From contig CANGHN010000005.1 in assembly GCA_947453825.1 (NCBI GenBank), positions 1-64,000 on the forward strand: a DNA stretch of 64,000 bases, read 5' to 3'. Each line of letters starts with the position of its first letter. The first letter of the stretch is position 1. Made by a program: the position numbers and the translations under genes. This document shows, piece by piece, positions 1 through 8,772 of the stretch. The notes beneath the pieces are model-generated. The model made no database searches and had not been told where the DNA came from. It worked only from the letters and a program-made list of their open reading frames with translations. This DNA comes from Betaproteobacteria bacterium. Its GTDB lineage: Bacteria; Pseudomonadota; Gammaproteobacteria; Burkholderiales; Burkholderiaceae.

Positions 1-54
1 AAACGCCATTACAAGCGTATTCGTAGCCAAATGTTGCCTAAGAAGCTTTACTAA
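1..54 (+). CDS. rpsU: 30S ribosomal protein S21, C-terminal end (partial)
   Basis: The first 17 codons read in frame to a TAA and end in SQMLPKKLY, the typical basic C-terminus of ribosomal protein S21. The start lies outside the window. S21 is a small-subunit protein, and in proteobacteria its gene commonly opens the rpsU-dnaG-rpoD macromolecular-synthesis cluster. The next genes here (yqeY, dnaG, rpoD) fit that. Confidence 0.88.
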   Translation, partial: KRHYKRIRSQMLPKKLY

Positions 55-89
55 TAGAATTTAAAAGCTCTCTTCACCGAGAAGCTTTG

Positions 90-128
90 AAACCCGCTGA
101 CGGTGAAACGCAGCGGGTTTTTGCTTTT
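90..128 (+). terminator. Rho-independent terminator after rpsU
   Basis: A 10-bp perfect stem (AAACCCGCTG / CAGCGGGTTT) with a short loop is followed by a T-rich run. It lies 35 bases after the rpsU stop and before yqeY, so it probably ends or attenuates the abundant rpsU message. Confidence 0.85.
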
Positions 129-162
129 TGAATAGCTAAATACATTCATCAGGAACAATCAA

Positions 163-609
163 ATGAGTTTGAAAGATCAAATTACCGAAGATATGAAAAA
201 CGCAATGCGTGCAAAAGAGACTGCACGTCTTGGAACCATTCGTCTTTTATTAGCCGCCATTAAGCAGCGTGAAGTAGATGATCGAATTGTGCTCGATGAT
301 GCAGCAATTATTTCGACGATTGAAAAAATGATTAAGCAGCGCAAAGATTCCATCTCGCAGTTTGAAAAAGCGGGGCGCGATGATTTGGTTGCTGTGGAAT
401 CTGCAGAGATGGTTATTTTGCAAGCCTACTTACCTGCACAAATGTCTGATGCGGAAGTTGCTGCAGCAGTTACAGCAGCGGTAGCCTCCACTGGCGCAGC
501 AGGCCCACAAGATATGGGTAAAGTAATTGGCGTACTCAAAGGGCAATTGGCTGGTAAGGCTGATATGGGTAAGGTATCTGGTTTAGTCAAAGCTGCGCTC
601 GCAAAATAA
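163..609 (+). CDS. yqeY: GatB/YqeY domain protein
   Basis: This 148-aa protein is a YqeY-type stand-alone homologue of the GatB C-terminal tRNA-binding domain. It begins SLKDQITEDMKNAMRAKE and carries the family's helical N-half (RLLLAAIKQREVD) and the C-terminal DMGKVIGVLKGQL block. The family is thought to relate to tRNA-dependent amidotransferase function, but its exact role is unsettled. Placement between rpsU and dnaG is common in proteobacteria. The ATG at 163 follows a short purine-rich stretch (aggaacaatcaa). Confidence 0.92.
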   Translation: MSLKDQITEDMKNAMRAKETARLGTIRLLLAAIKQREVDDRIVLDDAAIISTIEKMIKQRKDSISQFEKAGRDDLVAVESAEMVILQAYLPAQMSDAEVAAAVTAAVASTGAAGPQDMGKVIGVLKGQLAGKADMGKVSGLVKAALAK

Positions 610-636
610 GAGAACTCAGCTCATACTCTTAGCCTT

Positions 637-2577
637 ATGGCGCTCATTCCTCAATCCTTCATCGCCGATCTTCTAAATCGGGTTGACATCGTTGATGTGG
701 TTGGGCAGCACGTGAAGTTAAAAAAGGCAGGTGCAAATTATCAAGGTTTGTGCCCCTTTCATTCTGAGAAATCCCCTTCTTTTTCTGTTTCACCAACCAA
801 ACAGTTCTATCACTGTTTTGGATGTGGAGCGCATGGCTCTGCCATCAGCTTTTTGATGGAGTACTCGGGCTTAGGTTACGTTGATGCCATTGAAGATTTG
901 GCGCGCTCTGCTGGTTTAGATGTGCCGCGTGAAGAGCGCACCGCAAATGATGTCGCAAGACAGCAGCAAGCGATGGCTTTAAGTGAAGTGATGAGTTCAG
1001 CTGCAGATTGGTATCGCCAGCAGCTTAAGGGTAATACACGCGCTGTCGAATATCTCAAAGGCCGTGGTCTTACCGGTGAAATTGCCAAGCGTTATGCCCT
1101 GGGCTATGCACCCGATGGTTGGCAAGGCCTTGAAGCAGTATTTGGGGCCTATGCAAATGATGAGGTTGCCAAGACCTTGGTTGAAGGTGGCTTGCTGGTT
1201 CAAGGCGAGCAGGCCGAAGGTACCCCAGCCAAGCGCTACGATCGCTTTCGTGATCGCGTGATGTTCCCGATTCGCAACCCCAAAGGCCAAACCATTGGTT
1301 TTGGTGGTCGCATCCTGGACCAAGGTGAACCTAAGTACTTAAATTCTCCAGAGACGCCACTATTTTCTAAGGGCAATACGCTTTACGGTTTATTTGAAGC
1401 AAGACAAGCGATTCGTGCCCAAGAATATGTTTTAGTGTGTGAAGGTTATATGGATGTCGTAGCGCTAGCGCAATTGGGATTTCCAAATGCTGTAGCAACC
1501 TTAGGTACAGCGTGTACGGCAAACCATGTGCGGATGCTACTCAGGCAAACTGATAAAGTCGTTTTCTCATTTGATGGCGATTCGGCTGGACAGCGTGCTG
1601 CACAACGTGCACTTGAAGCATGCTTACCCTTAATGTCTGACGATAAAGAAATTCGTTTCTTATTCTTACCAACCGAGCATGACCCCGATAGTTATGTACG
1701 CGCCTATGGTGGGCCCGCCTTTGAAAAAGTAATTAAAGAAGCCATGTCGATCTCTAGCTTCTTTTTTAAGATTGTCAGTCAGGACCATGAGTTGACAACC
1801 CCCGAAGGTAGAGCCCATACACATCACGCTGCCAAGCCGCTATTGCTTTCAATGCCACCAATTGCTCTGCGGACACAAATTTTGCGTGAGTTGGCGATTC
1901 GAACCAATACAACGCCAGCAGAACTCGAAGCATTTTGTGGCCTTACTGTTATGCCTACACCTGCGCAACAAAGTACGTATCAGGCTAATCCAAATCGGCA
2001 ACAAAATGGTTTCCAGAATGCAGGTAATAGGCAGGGTGCGCCTTGGCAAGCATCCAAAGGTTCAGCCAAGCGGGTTGCAACACAAAATATTGAACCACCG
2101 AAAGCCCCAACAGATTTAGCTGAGCAAATGCTGCGGGTCTTGATTCAGTTTCCGCATTTGGGTAAATCCTTGGATAGCAATAAGCGTGCACTTGCGCTTA
2201 AAGCTGCAGAGCAGCGCTCAACAAAGGCACTTGAACTAATGCAAGATCTTTTGTCGCAATGCGATATGGTGGAGTTGGTCCCAGGCGATGAAGGTAAGTC
2301 GGCCAGTGTTGGCGCTGGTGCTTTTGCGATGTTTCAAGATCAACTCTCGCGCAGTGAATTAGCACCCCTTTATGAAATGCTCAGAAAACGGGTCATGGAT
2401 TCTGATTTAGATCTAGATGGTGCGGTAGCTGATTTAGATGGAGCCTTCAAAAAACTAGAATTGACCCACCTGAAACAGGAAATGACCGAAATCGCCCAAA
2501 AAATTGCTTCTGGTACTGCAGATGAGCAAGACCGTGCCAAATATCGTGAATTGGGCGAACGCCTGAAGTTTTCTTAA
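637..2577 (+). CDS. dnaG: DNA primase
   Basis: This 646-aa protein synthesises RNA primers at replication forks. It has an N-terminal zinc ribbon (C39, H42, C60, C63 in LCPFH and HCFGCG). The catalytic core has a Toprim motif with EGYMDV near residue 269 and FDGDSAGQ near 311. A Gln/Asn-rich linker (about residues 445-490) leads to the C-terminal DnaB-interaction region. Length is normal for the family. It starts 27 bases after yqeY and may be cotranscribed with it. Confidence 0.97.
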   Translation: MALIPQSFIADLLNRVDIVDVVGQHVKLKKAGANYQGLCPFHSEKSPSFSVSPTKQFYHCFGCGAHGSAISFLMEYSGLGYVDAIEDLARSAGLDVPREERTANDVARQQQAMALSEVMSSAADWYRQQLKGNTRAVEYLKGRGLTGEIAKRYALGYAPDGWQGLEAVFGAYANDEVAKTLVEGGLLVQGEQAEGTPAKRYDRFRDRVMFPIRNPKGQTIGFGGRILDQGEPKYLNSPETPLFSKGNTLYGLFEARQAIRAQEYVLVCEGYMDVVALAQLGFPNAVATLGTACTANHVRMLLRQTDKVVFSFDGDSAGQRAAQRALEACLPLMSDDKEIRFLFLPTEHDPDSYVRAYGGPAFEKVIKEAMSISSFFFKIVSQDHELTTPEGRAHTHHAAKPLLLSMPPIALRTQILRELAIRTNTTPAELEAFCGLTVMPTPAQQSTYQANPNRQQNGFQNAGNRQGAPWQASKGSAKRVATQNIEPPKAPTDLAEQMLRVLIQFPHLGKSLDSNKRALALKAAEQRSTKALELMQDLLSQCDMVELVPGDEGKSASVGAGAFAMFQDQLSRSELAPLYEMLRKRVMDSDLDLDGAVADLDGAFKKLELTHLKQEMTEIAQKIASGTADEQDRAKYRELGERLKFS

Positions 2578-2800
2578 GAATTTACTGAAAATTCCTTAAA
2601 AAACCCCTGAAATTACCCTCATTTTTGAAGTAATCGGGGGCTAAAAAAGTCGCAATCGACTATAATCCTCTGTTCCCAAGAAAAAAACGAATTAATTCAG
2701 CCACTTGCGCTTTGTTTTGATGAAATTTTGGGTAAGTGGACCACGGGGCTGTACTTAATCAGTCGATATCAATAACAGTAATGTGAGTAAGTGCTAATAA
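2578..2800 (+). promoter_or_regulatory. dnaG-rpoD intergenic region with possible promoter
   Basis: This is a 223-base gap without a plausible gene. A perfect -10-like hexamer TATAAT lies at 2661-2666, about 135 bases before the rpoD ATG, with no convincing -35 box. An imperfect C-run/G-run hairpin near 2603-2640 could be a weak terminator of dnaG. These suggest that rpoD has its own promoter here. Confidence 0.35.
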
Positions 2801-5353
2801 ATGCCTAATACCAAGACCAAAAAACCTGCTAAACCAGTAAAAGCTGCACCTAAGCCAGCACCAAAGGCTAAAGTAGCTGTGAAAGCAAAAGCCCCTGCTA
2901 AGCCAGTTTCCAAAGTGAAACCTAAAGCTCCAGCTAAACCAGTAAAAGCTGCGGCTAAACCGGCACCTAAGCCAGCACCAAAGGCTAAAGTAGCTGTGAA
3001 AGCAAAAGCCCCTGCTAAGCCAGCACCAAAAGCGAAGGTAGCTGTTAAGGCGAAGACCCCTGCTAAGCCGGCGCTTAAGCCAGCAGCTAAGTCAACAGCG
3101 AAGTCAGCAACTAAGCCAGCGCCCAAAGCAAAAGTAGTTGCTAAACCAAAGGCAGCAGCTAAGCCAGTTAAAGCACCTGCTAAGCCAGCAGCAAAAACCA
3201 AAGCGCCTGCTAAACCTGTAAAGGCAGTCAAAGTTGAGCCGGTAAAAAAAGGCAAGGCAGTCGCCAAAGTTGAGGAAGTTAAAGAGCTCAAAGGTAAAAA
3301 AGCCAAAGCTGCTGATGTAGTTGCAGAGGCAGTAGTTGAAGAGAAGAAAACGCGCGGTCGTAAGGCTAAAGAAGTTGCACCGACTGATGGCGCTGAACCC
3401 GTTTTAACGGATCGTCAAAAAGCCCGTGAGCGTAAGGCTAAAGAGAAAGCGCTCTTAAAAGAATTCGCAGCACAACAGCTAGGCACTGAAGAACAGCAAG
3501 AATTACGTCGTGCTCGCTTGAAAACATTGATCAAGATGGGTATGTCCAAGGGTTATTTAACTCATGGTGAGATGAATGACGTGATGTCTGATGAATTATC
3601 TGATGCTGATGCGTTAGAGACATTGATCAGTTTGTTAAATGACATTGGAATTACTGTTTATGAGCAGGCGCCTGATGCGGAAACCCTCATTCTGTCTGAC
3701 AACGCTGCCGCCGCATCCTCCGAAGAAGAGGCTGAAGAAGAGGCTGAAGCCGCCTTATCTACGGTCGATTCAGAGTTTGGTCGTACAACAGACCCAGTCC
3801 GCATGTATATGCGTGAGATGGGTACGGTAGATTTATTGACTCGCGAAGGCGAGATCGTTATTGCGAAGAAAATTGAAGCTGGCCTCAAAGATATGGTGAT
3901 GGCCTTGGCCGCTTGCCCAGTAACTATTGGTGAGATTTTGAGCAACGTTGACAAAATCGCTAGTGGTGAAATGGAGATTGATCAATTCGTGGATGGTTTG
4001 GTAGATCCCAATGCAGAAGACATTAAGCTTGGACCAGATGAACCAGAAATCGATCCAGATGCTGAAGAAGGTGAAGATGAAGGCGATGACGAGGGTGGTG
4101 GTGGCGGTGGTGCTGCAACTGCAAATGCCAAGCAGCTCGAAGAGCTAAAGCAAATCTCTCTAGAGAAGTTCGCAATCGTACGCACTCAAGCTGACAAGAT
4201 GCGTCGCGCCTTTGATAAGGATGGTTACAACTGCCCCGCCTATATCAAAGCACAAGATGCAATTCGTGCAGAGTTGCTCGGTTTCCGTTTAACAGCCAAG
4301 AGTGTTGAGAAGTTATGTGACACTATGCGCTCCCAGGTTGACCAGGTATGGAAACTGGAGCGTGGCATTGTGAACTTATTAGTGGATAAGGTCGGCGTCA
4401 ATCGTGGTGAAGTATTAAAAGACTTCCCCAAGATGTCGATGAATCTCACTTGGACCGAGAAATTACTCAAAGAGAACAAGCCTTACAGCGCTCTCTTGCA
4501 ACGTAACGTTCCAGCTATTCAAGAACTTCAACAGAAGCTGATTGATATTCAGAAGAATGTCGTTATTCCACTTCCAGAATTAAAAGAAGTAAATAAGCAG
4601 ATGATTGCGGGCGAGAAACGTGCTCGTGAAGCTAAACGCGAGATGACAGTAGCCAACTTACGTTTGGTGATCTCTATTGCCAAGAAATACACCAACCGTG
4701 GCTTGCAGTTCTTGGATTTGATTCAAGAGGGCAATATTGGTTTGATGAAGGCGGTAGATAAGTTTGAATACCGTCGCGGTTATAAGTTCTCTACCTATGC
4801 AACTTGGTGGATTCGTCAGGCAATTACCCGTTCTATTGCTGACCAGGCGCGTACGATTCGTATCCCTGTTCACATGATTGAGACAATCAATAAGATGAAC
4901 CGTATCAGCCGTCAGATTTTGCAAGAGACTGGTCATGAGCCGGATGCTGCAACCTTGGCGCTCAAGATGGAGATTCCTGAAGACAAGATTCGTAAGATCA
5001 TGAAGATTGCTAAAGAGCCGATCTCTATGGAAACACCAATCGGTGACGACGAAGATTCTCATTTGGGTGACTTCATTGAGGATGGTAATACCTTGGCTCC
5101 AGCAGAAGCCGCATTGCATGACTCGATGCGTGATGTGGTGAAAGATGTTCTCGATTCATTGACACCACGTGAAGCAAAAGTATTGCGGATGCGCTTTGGT
5201 GTTGAGATGAGCACTGACCATACTCTCGAAGAAGTCGGCAAACAGTTTGACGTAACCCGTGAGCGTATTCGTCAGATTGAAGCGAAGGCTCTCCGTAAAA
5301 TGCGACACCCAAGCCGTAGCGACAAGCTCAAGACCTTCCTCGAGGAAGATTGA
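2801..5353 (+). CDS. rpoD: RNA polymerase primary sigma factor (sigma-70)
   Basis: This 850-aa protein is the housekeeping sigma factor. Regions seen in order: a Lys/Ala/Pro-rich low-complexity leader (about residues 5-155), region 1.1 (about 235-300), region 1.2 ([11 protein letters not shown]), an acidic then Gly-rich insert (about 405-445), region 2 ([41 protein letters not shown]), region 3, and region 4 ending in an HTH ([20 protein letters not shown]). The E. coli protein is about 613 aa. The excess comes mainly from the leader, which resembles a histone H1-like tail. The ATG at 2801 is the only start that includes it. An initiation site after the leader cannot be excluded but is not needed. 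Confidence 0.96.
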   Translation: MPNTKTKKPAKPVKAAPKPAPKAKVAVKAKAPAKPVSKVKPKAPAKPVKAAAKPAPKPAPKAKVAVKAKAPAKPAPKAKVAVKAKTPAKPALKPAAKSTAKSATKPAPKAKVVAKPKAAAKPVKAPAKPAAKTKAPAKPVKAVKVEPVKKGKAVAKVEEVKELKGKKAKAADVVAEAVVEEKKTRGRKAKEVAPTDGAEPVLTDRQKARERKAKEKALLKEFAAQQLGTEEQQELRRARLKTLIKMGMSKGYLTHGEMNDVMSDELSDADALETLISLLNDIGITVYEQAPDAETLILSDNAAAASSEEEAEEEAEAALSTVDSEFGRTTDPVRMYMREMGTVDLLTREGEIVIAKKIEAGLKDMVMALAACPVTIGEILSNVDKIASGEMEIDQFVDGLVDPNAEDIKLGPDEPEIDPDAEEGEDEGDDEGGGGGGAATANAKQLEELKQISLEKFAIVRTQADKMRRAFDKDGYNCPAYIKAQDAIRAELLGFRLTAKSVEKLCDTMRSQVDQVWKLERGIVNLLVDKVGVNRGEVLKDFPKMSMNLTWTEKLLKENKPYSALLQRNVPAIQELQQKLIDIQKNVVIPLPELKEVNKQMIAGEKRAREAKREMTVANLRLVISIAKKYTNRGLQFLDLIQEGNIGLMKAVDKFEYRRGYKFSTYATWWIRQAITRSIADQARTIRIPVHMIETINKMNRISRQILQETGHEPDAATLALKMEIPEDKIRKIMKIAKEPISMETPIGDDEDSHLGDFIEDGNTLAPAEAALHDSMRDVVKDVLDSLTPREAKVLRMRFGVEMSTDHTLEEVGKQFDVTRERIRQIEAKALRKMRHPSRSDKLKTFLEED
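2846..3023 (+). repeat. 61-bp direct repeat in the rpoD leader
   Basis: Bases 2846-2906 and 2963-3023 are identical over 61 positions, with a 117-base period. They lie within the part of rpoD that encodes AKP/KAK-type repeats. Shorter degenerate copies continue to about 3230. The exact identity suggests recent in-frame duplication, so leader length may vary between strains. Confidence 0.85.
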
Positions 5354-5366
5354 TCTAAGGATTAAC

Positions 5367-5443
5367 GGGCCTATAGCTCAGTTGGTTAGAGCAGAGGACT
5401 CATAATCCTTTGGTCCCAGGTTCAAGTCCTGGTGGGCCCACCA
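5367..5443 (+). tRNA. tRNA with CAU anticodon (tRNA-Ile2 or tRNA-Met)
   Basis: A full 77-base cloverleaf is visible. The acceptor stem GGGCCTA / TGGGCCC is followed by A and an encoded CCA. There is a D-loop (AGCTCAGTTGGTTAGAGC), an anticodon stem-loop AGGA-CTCATAA-TCCT with CAT, and a T-arm with GGTTCAAGTCC. The CAGAGGACTCATAATCC context resembles tRNA-Ile2, whose C34 is modified to lysidine, more than elongator tRNA-Met. Sequence alone cannot settle this. It lies 13 bases after the rpoD stop. Confidence 0.93.
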
Positions 5444-5449
5444 GAAATA

Positions 5450-5486
5450 CAAACCCTCATCAGCAATGGTGGGGGTTTGTCTTTTT
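5450..5486 (+). terminator. Terminator after the tRNA
   Basis: The stem CAAACCC / GGGTTTG (5450-5456 with 5473-5479) is followed by TCTTTTT. It lies 7 bases downstream of the tRNA CCA and would end the tRNA, and possibly the rpoD, transcript. Confidence 0.8.
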
Positions 5487-5548
5487 CAGCACATATTGGA
5501 TTTGCTTGTTATTCTTTGGAATACTTTCTAATACCTGCTTCGCATTCA

Positions 5549-6202
5549 ATGAATATTAACTCTGACTACAGCAAAAAAATTGTGATGAATCATCATGATT
5601 TGCCTTGGGTGCCTAGCCCTGAGAAAGGAATCGAGAGGCGGATGTTGGAGCGCATAGGCAATGAGGTGGCAAAAGCAACTTCTATAGTTCGCTATCAACC
5701 AGGTGCTCAATTTAAAACGCACTCCCATGAATTTGGTGAAGAGATCTTAGTTTTAGAGGGCGTATTGAGTGATGAGCTAGGTGATTATTCTGCAGGCACC
5801 TACATCATGAATCCGCCAGGCTCTTCTCATGCTCCCTTTAGTCAATCTGGTTGTACTCTTTTCGTAAAGTTACGACACTTAGGTGCAGATCAGATCAAGC
5901 GAGAAGTGGTAGAAACCAAAATAGCCCCTTGGTATCAAGGTATGGTGCCAGGCCTTCATGTGATGCCACTGATGCAACAGGGAAGTGGATCTACTTTAGT
6001 GAGGTGGGCGCCTCAAACTTATTTCAATCCGCATAAACATTACGGTGGCGAAGAAATCTTCGTAGTCGAGGGCGTATTTGAAGATGAGCATGGTCGCTAC
6101 CCAGCTGGATCATGGATCAGAAGCCCGCATATGAGTTTGCATCAGCCATTTAGCAAAGAGGGTTGTACCATCTTTGTAAAAACTGGGCATTTGCTGGATT
6201 AG
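5549..6202 (+). CDS. Tandem ChrR-like cupin protein
   Basis: This 217-aa protein consists of two ChrR-type cupin repeats. Each has a HxH/E cluster and a late His (first HSHEFGEE ... SSHAP; second PHKHYGGEE ... SLHQPF), as expected for metal-binding cupins. ChrR is the zinc anti-sigma factor that senses singlet oxygen through its cupin domain. Here the N-terminal anti-sigma zinc domain is absent and no ECF sigma gene is adjacent, so a direct anti-sigma role is doubtful. Metal-dependent sensing or oxygenase chemistry are alternatives. The open frame extends back into the tRNA, so the ATG at 5549 (or 5585) is preferred. Confidence 0.82.
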   Translation: MNINSDYSKKIVMNHHDLPWVPSPEKGIERRMLERIGNEVAKATSIVRYQPGAQFKTHSHEFGEEILVLEGVLSDELGDYSAGTYIMNPPGSSHAPFSQSGCTLFVKLRHLGADQIKREVVETKIAPWYQGMVPGLHVMPLMQQGSGSTLVRWAPQTYFNPHKHYGGEEIFVVEGVFEDEHGRYPAGSWIRSPHMSLHQPFSKEGCTIFVKTGHLLD

Positions 6203-6234
6203 GCTCTGACTCTAGGTTTAGTTGTAGCTGAAGA

Positions 6235-6816
6235 TTAATAGCTTGGACTTGGATAGATTTGATGAGAAATAGACTTACCATTCTGATCGACTTTGACTAA
6301 TACCATATCTCCGACATTAACAACCTTGTCTGCATAGGCTTGGATATTGACATGGTGCGTTACTAGAATGAGTGATGCTTTAGGATTTTCTTTGAGTTGA
6401 GTCTGTATCAGGCTTTCTAAGTCCTGAGTTTTTTGTTTTTCAAGACTCATTTCATCAAAGAAGGAGCCAAGCGCAGACGTCATTGTCACTGGGCCCTTAT
6501 TTAATAGTCTTGCTGTATCAAGACAGCGACACCAAGGACTACTAAACACTTTTGCATGAATTATTCCTTGCTGAGTTAACCACTGACCTATCAGCACTGC
6601 CTGCTTTCTGCCTTTAGCTCCAAGATTTCTTTGGGTGGAACATTTTTCTAGTTGGTAGCCTGCAGGATCTCCATAGCCTGGTGCATCGGCATGACGCATC
6701 AGCAAGACATGCTGTCCATCGCTGAGATCATCGGCAAGGCTTGCCCTTAATGGCCCTGCCATCAGGCTAAGTAAAGAGCCTACTAATAAAGGGGTAATTA
6801 ATCTGATGAATTTCAT
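6235..6816 (-). CDS. Secreted histidine phosphatase family protein
   Basis: This 193-aa protein has an N-terminal signal peptide (MKFIRLITPLLVGSLLSL...). The phosphoglycerate-mutase-like motif LLMRHADAPG carries the RH that forms the phosphohistidine, and a late VTHHVNIQ supplies the second catalytic His. SSPWCRCLDTARLL is the typical middle block. It is probably a periplasmic phosphatase of unknown substrate. It points away from the neighbouring sodC, with the promoters divergent. Confidence 0.85.
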   Translation of the reverse strand: MKFIRLITPLLVGSLLSLMAGPLRASLADDLSDGQHVLLMRHADAPGYGDPAGYQLEKCSTQRNLGAKGRKQAVLIGQWLTQQGIIHAKVFSSPWCRCLDTARLLNKGPVTMTSALGSFFDEMSLEKQKTQDLESLIQTQLKENPKASLILVTHHVNIQAYADKVVNVGDMVLVKVDQNGKSISHQIYPSPSY

Positions 6817-6965
6817 GTCTATAAGTGACCTAGTGCCCCAGTGTATTCAATATTGTGAAATCATGCATAGCTCACAATTTGAGATATTTAAAGCCTGCAA
6901 ATTCAATTAATTTATGTAACACTAGAAGAGCTATTTCAAGTGATATAAAAACAATGGAGTCAAAC

Positions 6966-7499
6966 ATGAAATTTAGTCAGAAACAATTACTGCTTGTCTT
7001 ATCTACAGCAGGTTTACTTTCTCTAGCTGCTTGCCAATCAATGGAGCAAGGCACTGGTCAAAAAGCAAACGCAGCCCTAGATTCCAGATCGGGATCACAA
7101 GCTAAAGGTGAAGTCACTTTTATTTGGCAAGGTCACGACGTATTAATCAACGGTAAATTTTCTGGTTTGAAGCCAAATTCTGAGCAAGGATTTCATGTTC
7201 ATGAGAAAGGCGATTGTTCCGCTCCAGATGCAACTAGTGCAGGCGGACACTTTAACCCTGAAACAAAAACGCACGGCATGCCTAATAGCGGCATGAATCA
7301 TGCAGGGGATTTACCTAATATCAAATCGGATGCCAATGGAAATGCAACTTACTCTGCGAAGTTGCATGGCTTTGCTGTCAATACTGGCCCGACTGGAATT
7401 GTTGGTCGATCAGTAGTGGTGCACAGAGATCCAGATGATTACAAGAGTCAACCTGCTGGTAACTCAGGGCCACGTATTGCCTGTGGCTTGATTAAGTAA
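6966..7499 (+). CDS. sodC: Cu-Zn superoxide dismutase lipoprotein
   Basis: This 177-aa protein disproportionates superoxide in the cell envelope. Metal-binding blocks are clear: FHVHEKGDCS, GGHFNPETKTHG and HAGDLPNI, with a C-terminal GPRIACGLI carrying the disulphide Cys. The N-terminus MKFSQKQLLLVLSTAG...LAAC is a lipoprotein signal with a lipobox, so the protein is likely membrane-anchored. The frame runs back to a GTG at 6855, but the ATG at 6966 begins the signal peptide and is preceded by a purine-rich ggag. Envelope SOD suits a cell exposed to light and oxygen. Confidence 0.95.
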   Translation: MKFSQKQLLLVLSTAGLLSLAACQSMEQGTGQKANAALDSRSGSQAKGEVTFIWQGHDVLINGKFSGLKPNSEQGFHVHEKGDCSAPDATSAGGHFNPETKTHGMPNSGMNHAGDLPNIKSDANGNATYSAKLHGFAVNTGPTGIVGRSVVVHRDPDDYKSQPAGNSGPRIACGLIK

Positions 7500-7514
7500 G
7501 TCAATAAAAGACTC

Positions 7515-7544
7515 GCAGGAGTCAGGCTTCGGGCTGTCTCCTGC
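7515..7544 (+). terminator. Hairpin after sodC
   Basis: The stem GCAGGAG / CTCCTGC extends after one mismatch with CAG / CTG around an 8-base loop. No strong T-run follows, so it may be a weak or factor-assisted terminator, or a 3' mRNA-protecting structure. It starts 16 bases after the sodC stop. Confidence 0.6.
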
Positions 7545-7570
7545 ATACTTGATGAATATAAAGACTTCAT

Positions 7571-7750
7571 ATGAAATCTCCTGATAAGCGTTGCTGTGGG
7601 TCTGGCGTTTGCATTATTAATGATGCTGGCGAGTGCTGGTGTGGGCAAGTTTGGGATGGTGAAAAAATGGCCGCACCTTCTTTAAATTTACAGCCAAGTA
7701 CCCACAAGAACTTAGAACAAGATTCTGAGAAAGCTAAGCCTGAATCTTAG
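7571..7750 (+). CDS. Small Cys-rich protein
   Basis: This 59-aa ORF contains KRCCGSGVCIIN and GECWCGQVW, six Cys in the first 30 residues, followed by a polar tail. The Cys spacing suggests metal binding or an oxidoreductase-like N-terminal motif. I do not recognise a characterised family. It lies between the sodC hairpin and a DUF2244-like gene in the same direction, 15 bases upstream of the latter. It is real if the Cys motif is conserved in relatives. Confidence 0.6.
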   Translation: MKSPDKRCCGSGVCIINDAGECWCGQVWDGEKMAAPSLNLQPSTHKNLEQDSEKAKPES

Positions 7751-7765
7751 TCTCAGGCTATCGAG

Positions 7766-8200
7766 ATGAGTATAAGACGTTGGCAAATGCGAAGAAACTG
7801 CGCCCTAACACCGAAGCAGCTTCTCCAGTTTTATATTGTGCTAGTCAGCCTCTCCTTAATTGTGGCGATAGGCTTTTTACTAGCTGGGGTATGGGTTATC
7901 CAGATTTTTACCACTCTCGAATTAACAGCAGTCACGATTGGTTTTTTAATCTACTGCAGGCATGCCCTCGACTGTGAAACGATTGAAATTGAGGGTAAGC
8001 GTCTTTTAATCAAAAAATTTATTGGTTATAAAGAAACGCTTTATGAATTTAATACGCAGTGGGTAAAAATTGAGCCTCCGATTGAGGGCTCAAAAATATT
8101 CAATATCAGCCAATCTAGTTTACGGGTTGAGATTGGTCAGTTTATAAGGCATGAGCAGCAGCTTGCCTTGATTGCACAAGTGCGAGCTTGCCTAGGCTGA
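7766..8200 (+). CDS. DUF2244-type membrane protein
   Basis: This 144-aa protein begins with RNCALTPKQLLQFYIVL, typical of DUF2244. Two hydrophobic segments (about 22-45 and 49-66) are followed by a soluble beta-rich part with the YETIEIEG-like block (CETIEIEGKRLLI). The family is of unknown function and is often found near cytochrome oxidase genes, which are not seen here. The stop overlaps the convergent gene by 9 bases. Confidence 0.72.
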   Translation: MSIRRWQMRRNCALTPKQLLQFYIVLVSLSLIVAIGFLLAGVWVIQIFTTLELTAVTIGFLIYCRHALDCETIEIEGKRLLIKKFIGYKETLYEFNTQWVKIEPPIEGSKIFNISQSSLRVEIGQFIRHEQQLALIAQVRACLG

Positions 8201-8683
8201 TTGTGTATTACTCAGACGCCACGCTATTAGGGCGCTAGAGAAAATCTGAGTACATAGCAATAAGAGCGTAATGCCATCTAATATTGCAAAGTAGTTAGCA
8301 AGAGGTGAGAGCATTACTGGCATTCCGTCTTGTAGCGCAGTTTCTCTCAAGTAATCCATGCGCGGTATGAGCAAGAAGCTGCTAGCTGCAACCGAAATGA
8401 TCAATATCAACGATGGCAAGCGAATGGCTTTGAGCTGAAATTTACCTCGTTTAATCAAGATGTTGGAAAGGCTCAAGATAATAAATGCACATCCTAAAAA
8501 GCAATACGCAAGATGCTGCATTAAGAGATGTGCCATCATGCCTGCCGCTTGAGGGTCTTCCATCAAAAGATAGCTGCTTAGATACCCTAGCGCTTGAGCA
8601 ATGATAGCGCCAGCAAGTAAGTAAGCCAGTAAGCGAAGGAGACGGCAAGAGAGGGCGTATTGGCTTTGGGGGGCTTCAACCAT
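8192..8683 (-). CDS. Hypothetical four-helix membrane protein
   Basis: This 163-aa protein has four predicted transmembrane segments (about residues 15-36, 50-70, 83-105 and 125-155). A periplasmic or cytosolic loop carries RMDYLRETALQDG. The loop and last helix faintly recall DUF4149-type proteins, but not enough to name it. It converges on the DUF2244 gene with overlapping stops. The ATG at 8683 is the natural start. Confidence 0.6.
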   Translation of the reverse strand: MVEAPQSQYALSCRLLRLLAYLLAGAIIAQALGYLSSYLLMEDPQAAGMMAHLLMQHLAYCFLGCAFIILSLSNILIKRGKFQLKAIRLPSLILIISVAASSFLLIPRMDYLRETALQDGMPVMLSPLANYFAILDGITLLLLCTQIFSSALIAWRLSNTQSA

Positions 8684-8772
8684 GGGATAAAAAGGGTTAA
8701 TTAATGCGCTGCAGCAAAAAGTTTAAATCAGTCTCATACTAGTCTCAATCTAACTTTTATGCCAAAAACACC

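Noticed and set aside
2794-3306. 170-aa open frame on the minus strand opposite the rpoD leader
   Set aside because: It is the mirror of the Lys/Ala/Pro repeat (Ala/Gly/Leu/Phe-rich), has no ribosome site, and the sense strand encodes the sigma factor.
4658-5119. 153-aa minus-strand frame inside rpoD
   Set aside because: It is antisense to the highly conserved sigma regions 2-3 and shows no family features.
5432-5548. Upstream extension of the cupin ORF
   Set aside because: It would start inside the tRNA 3' end and translate the terminator hairpin.
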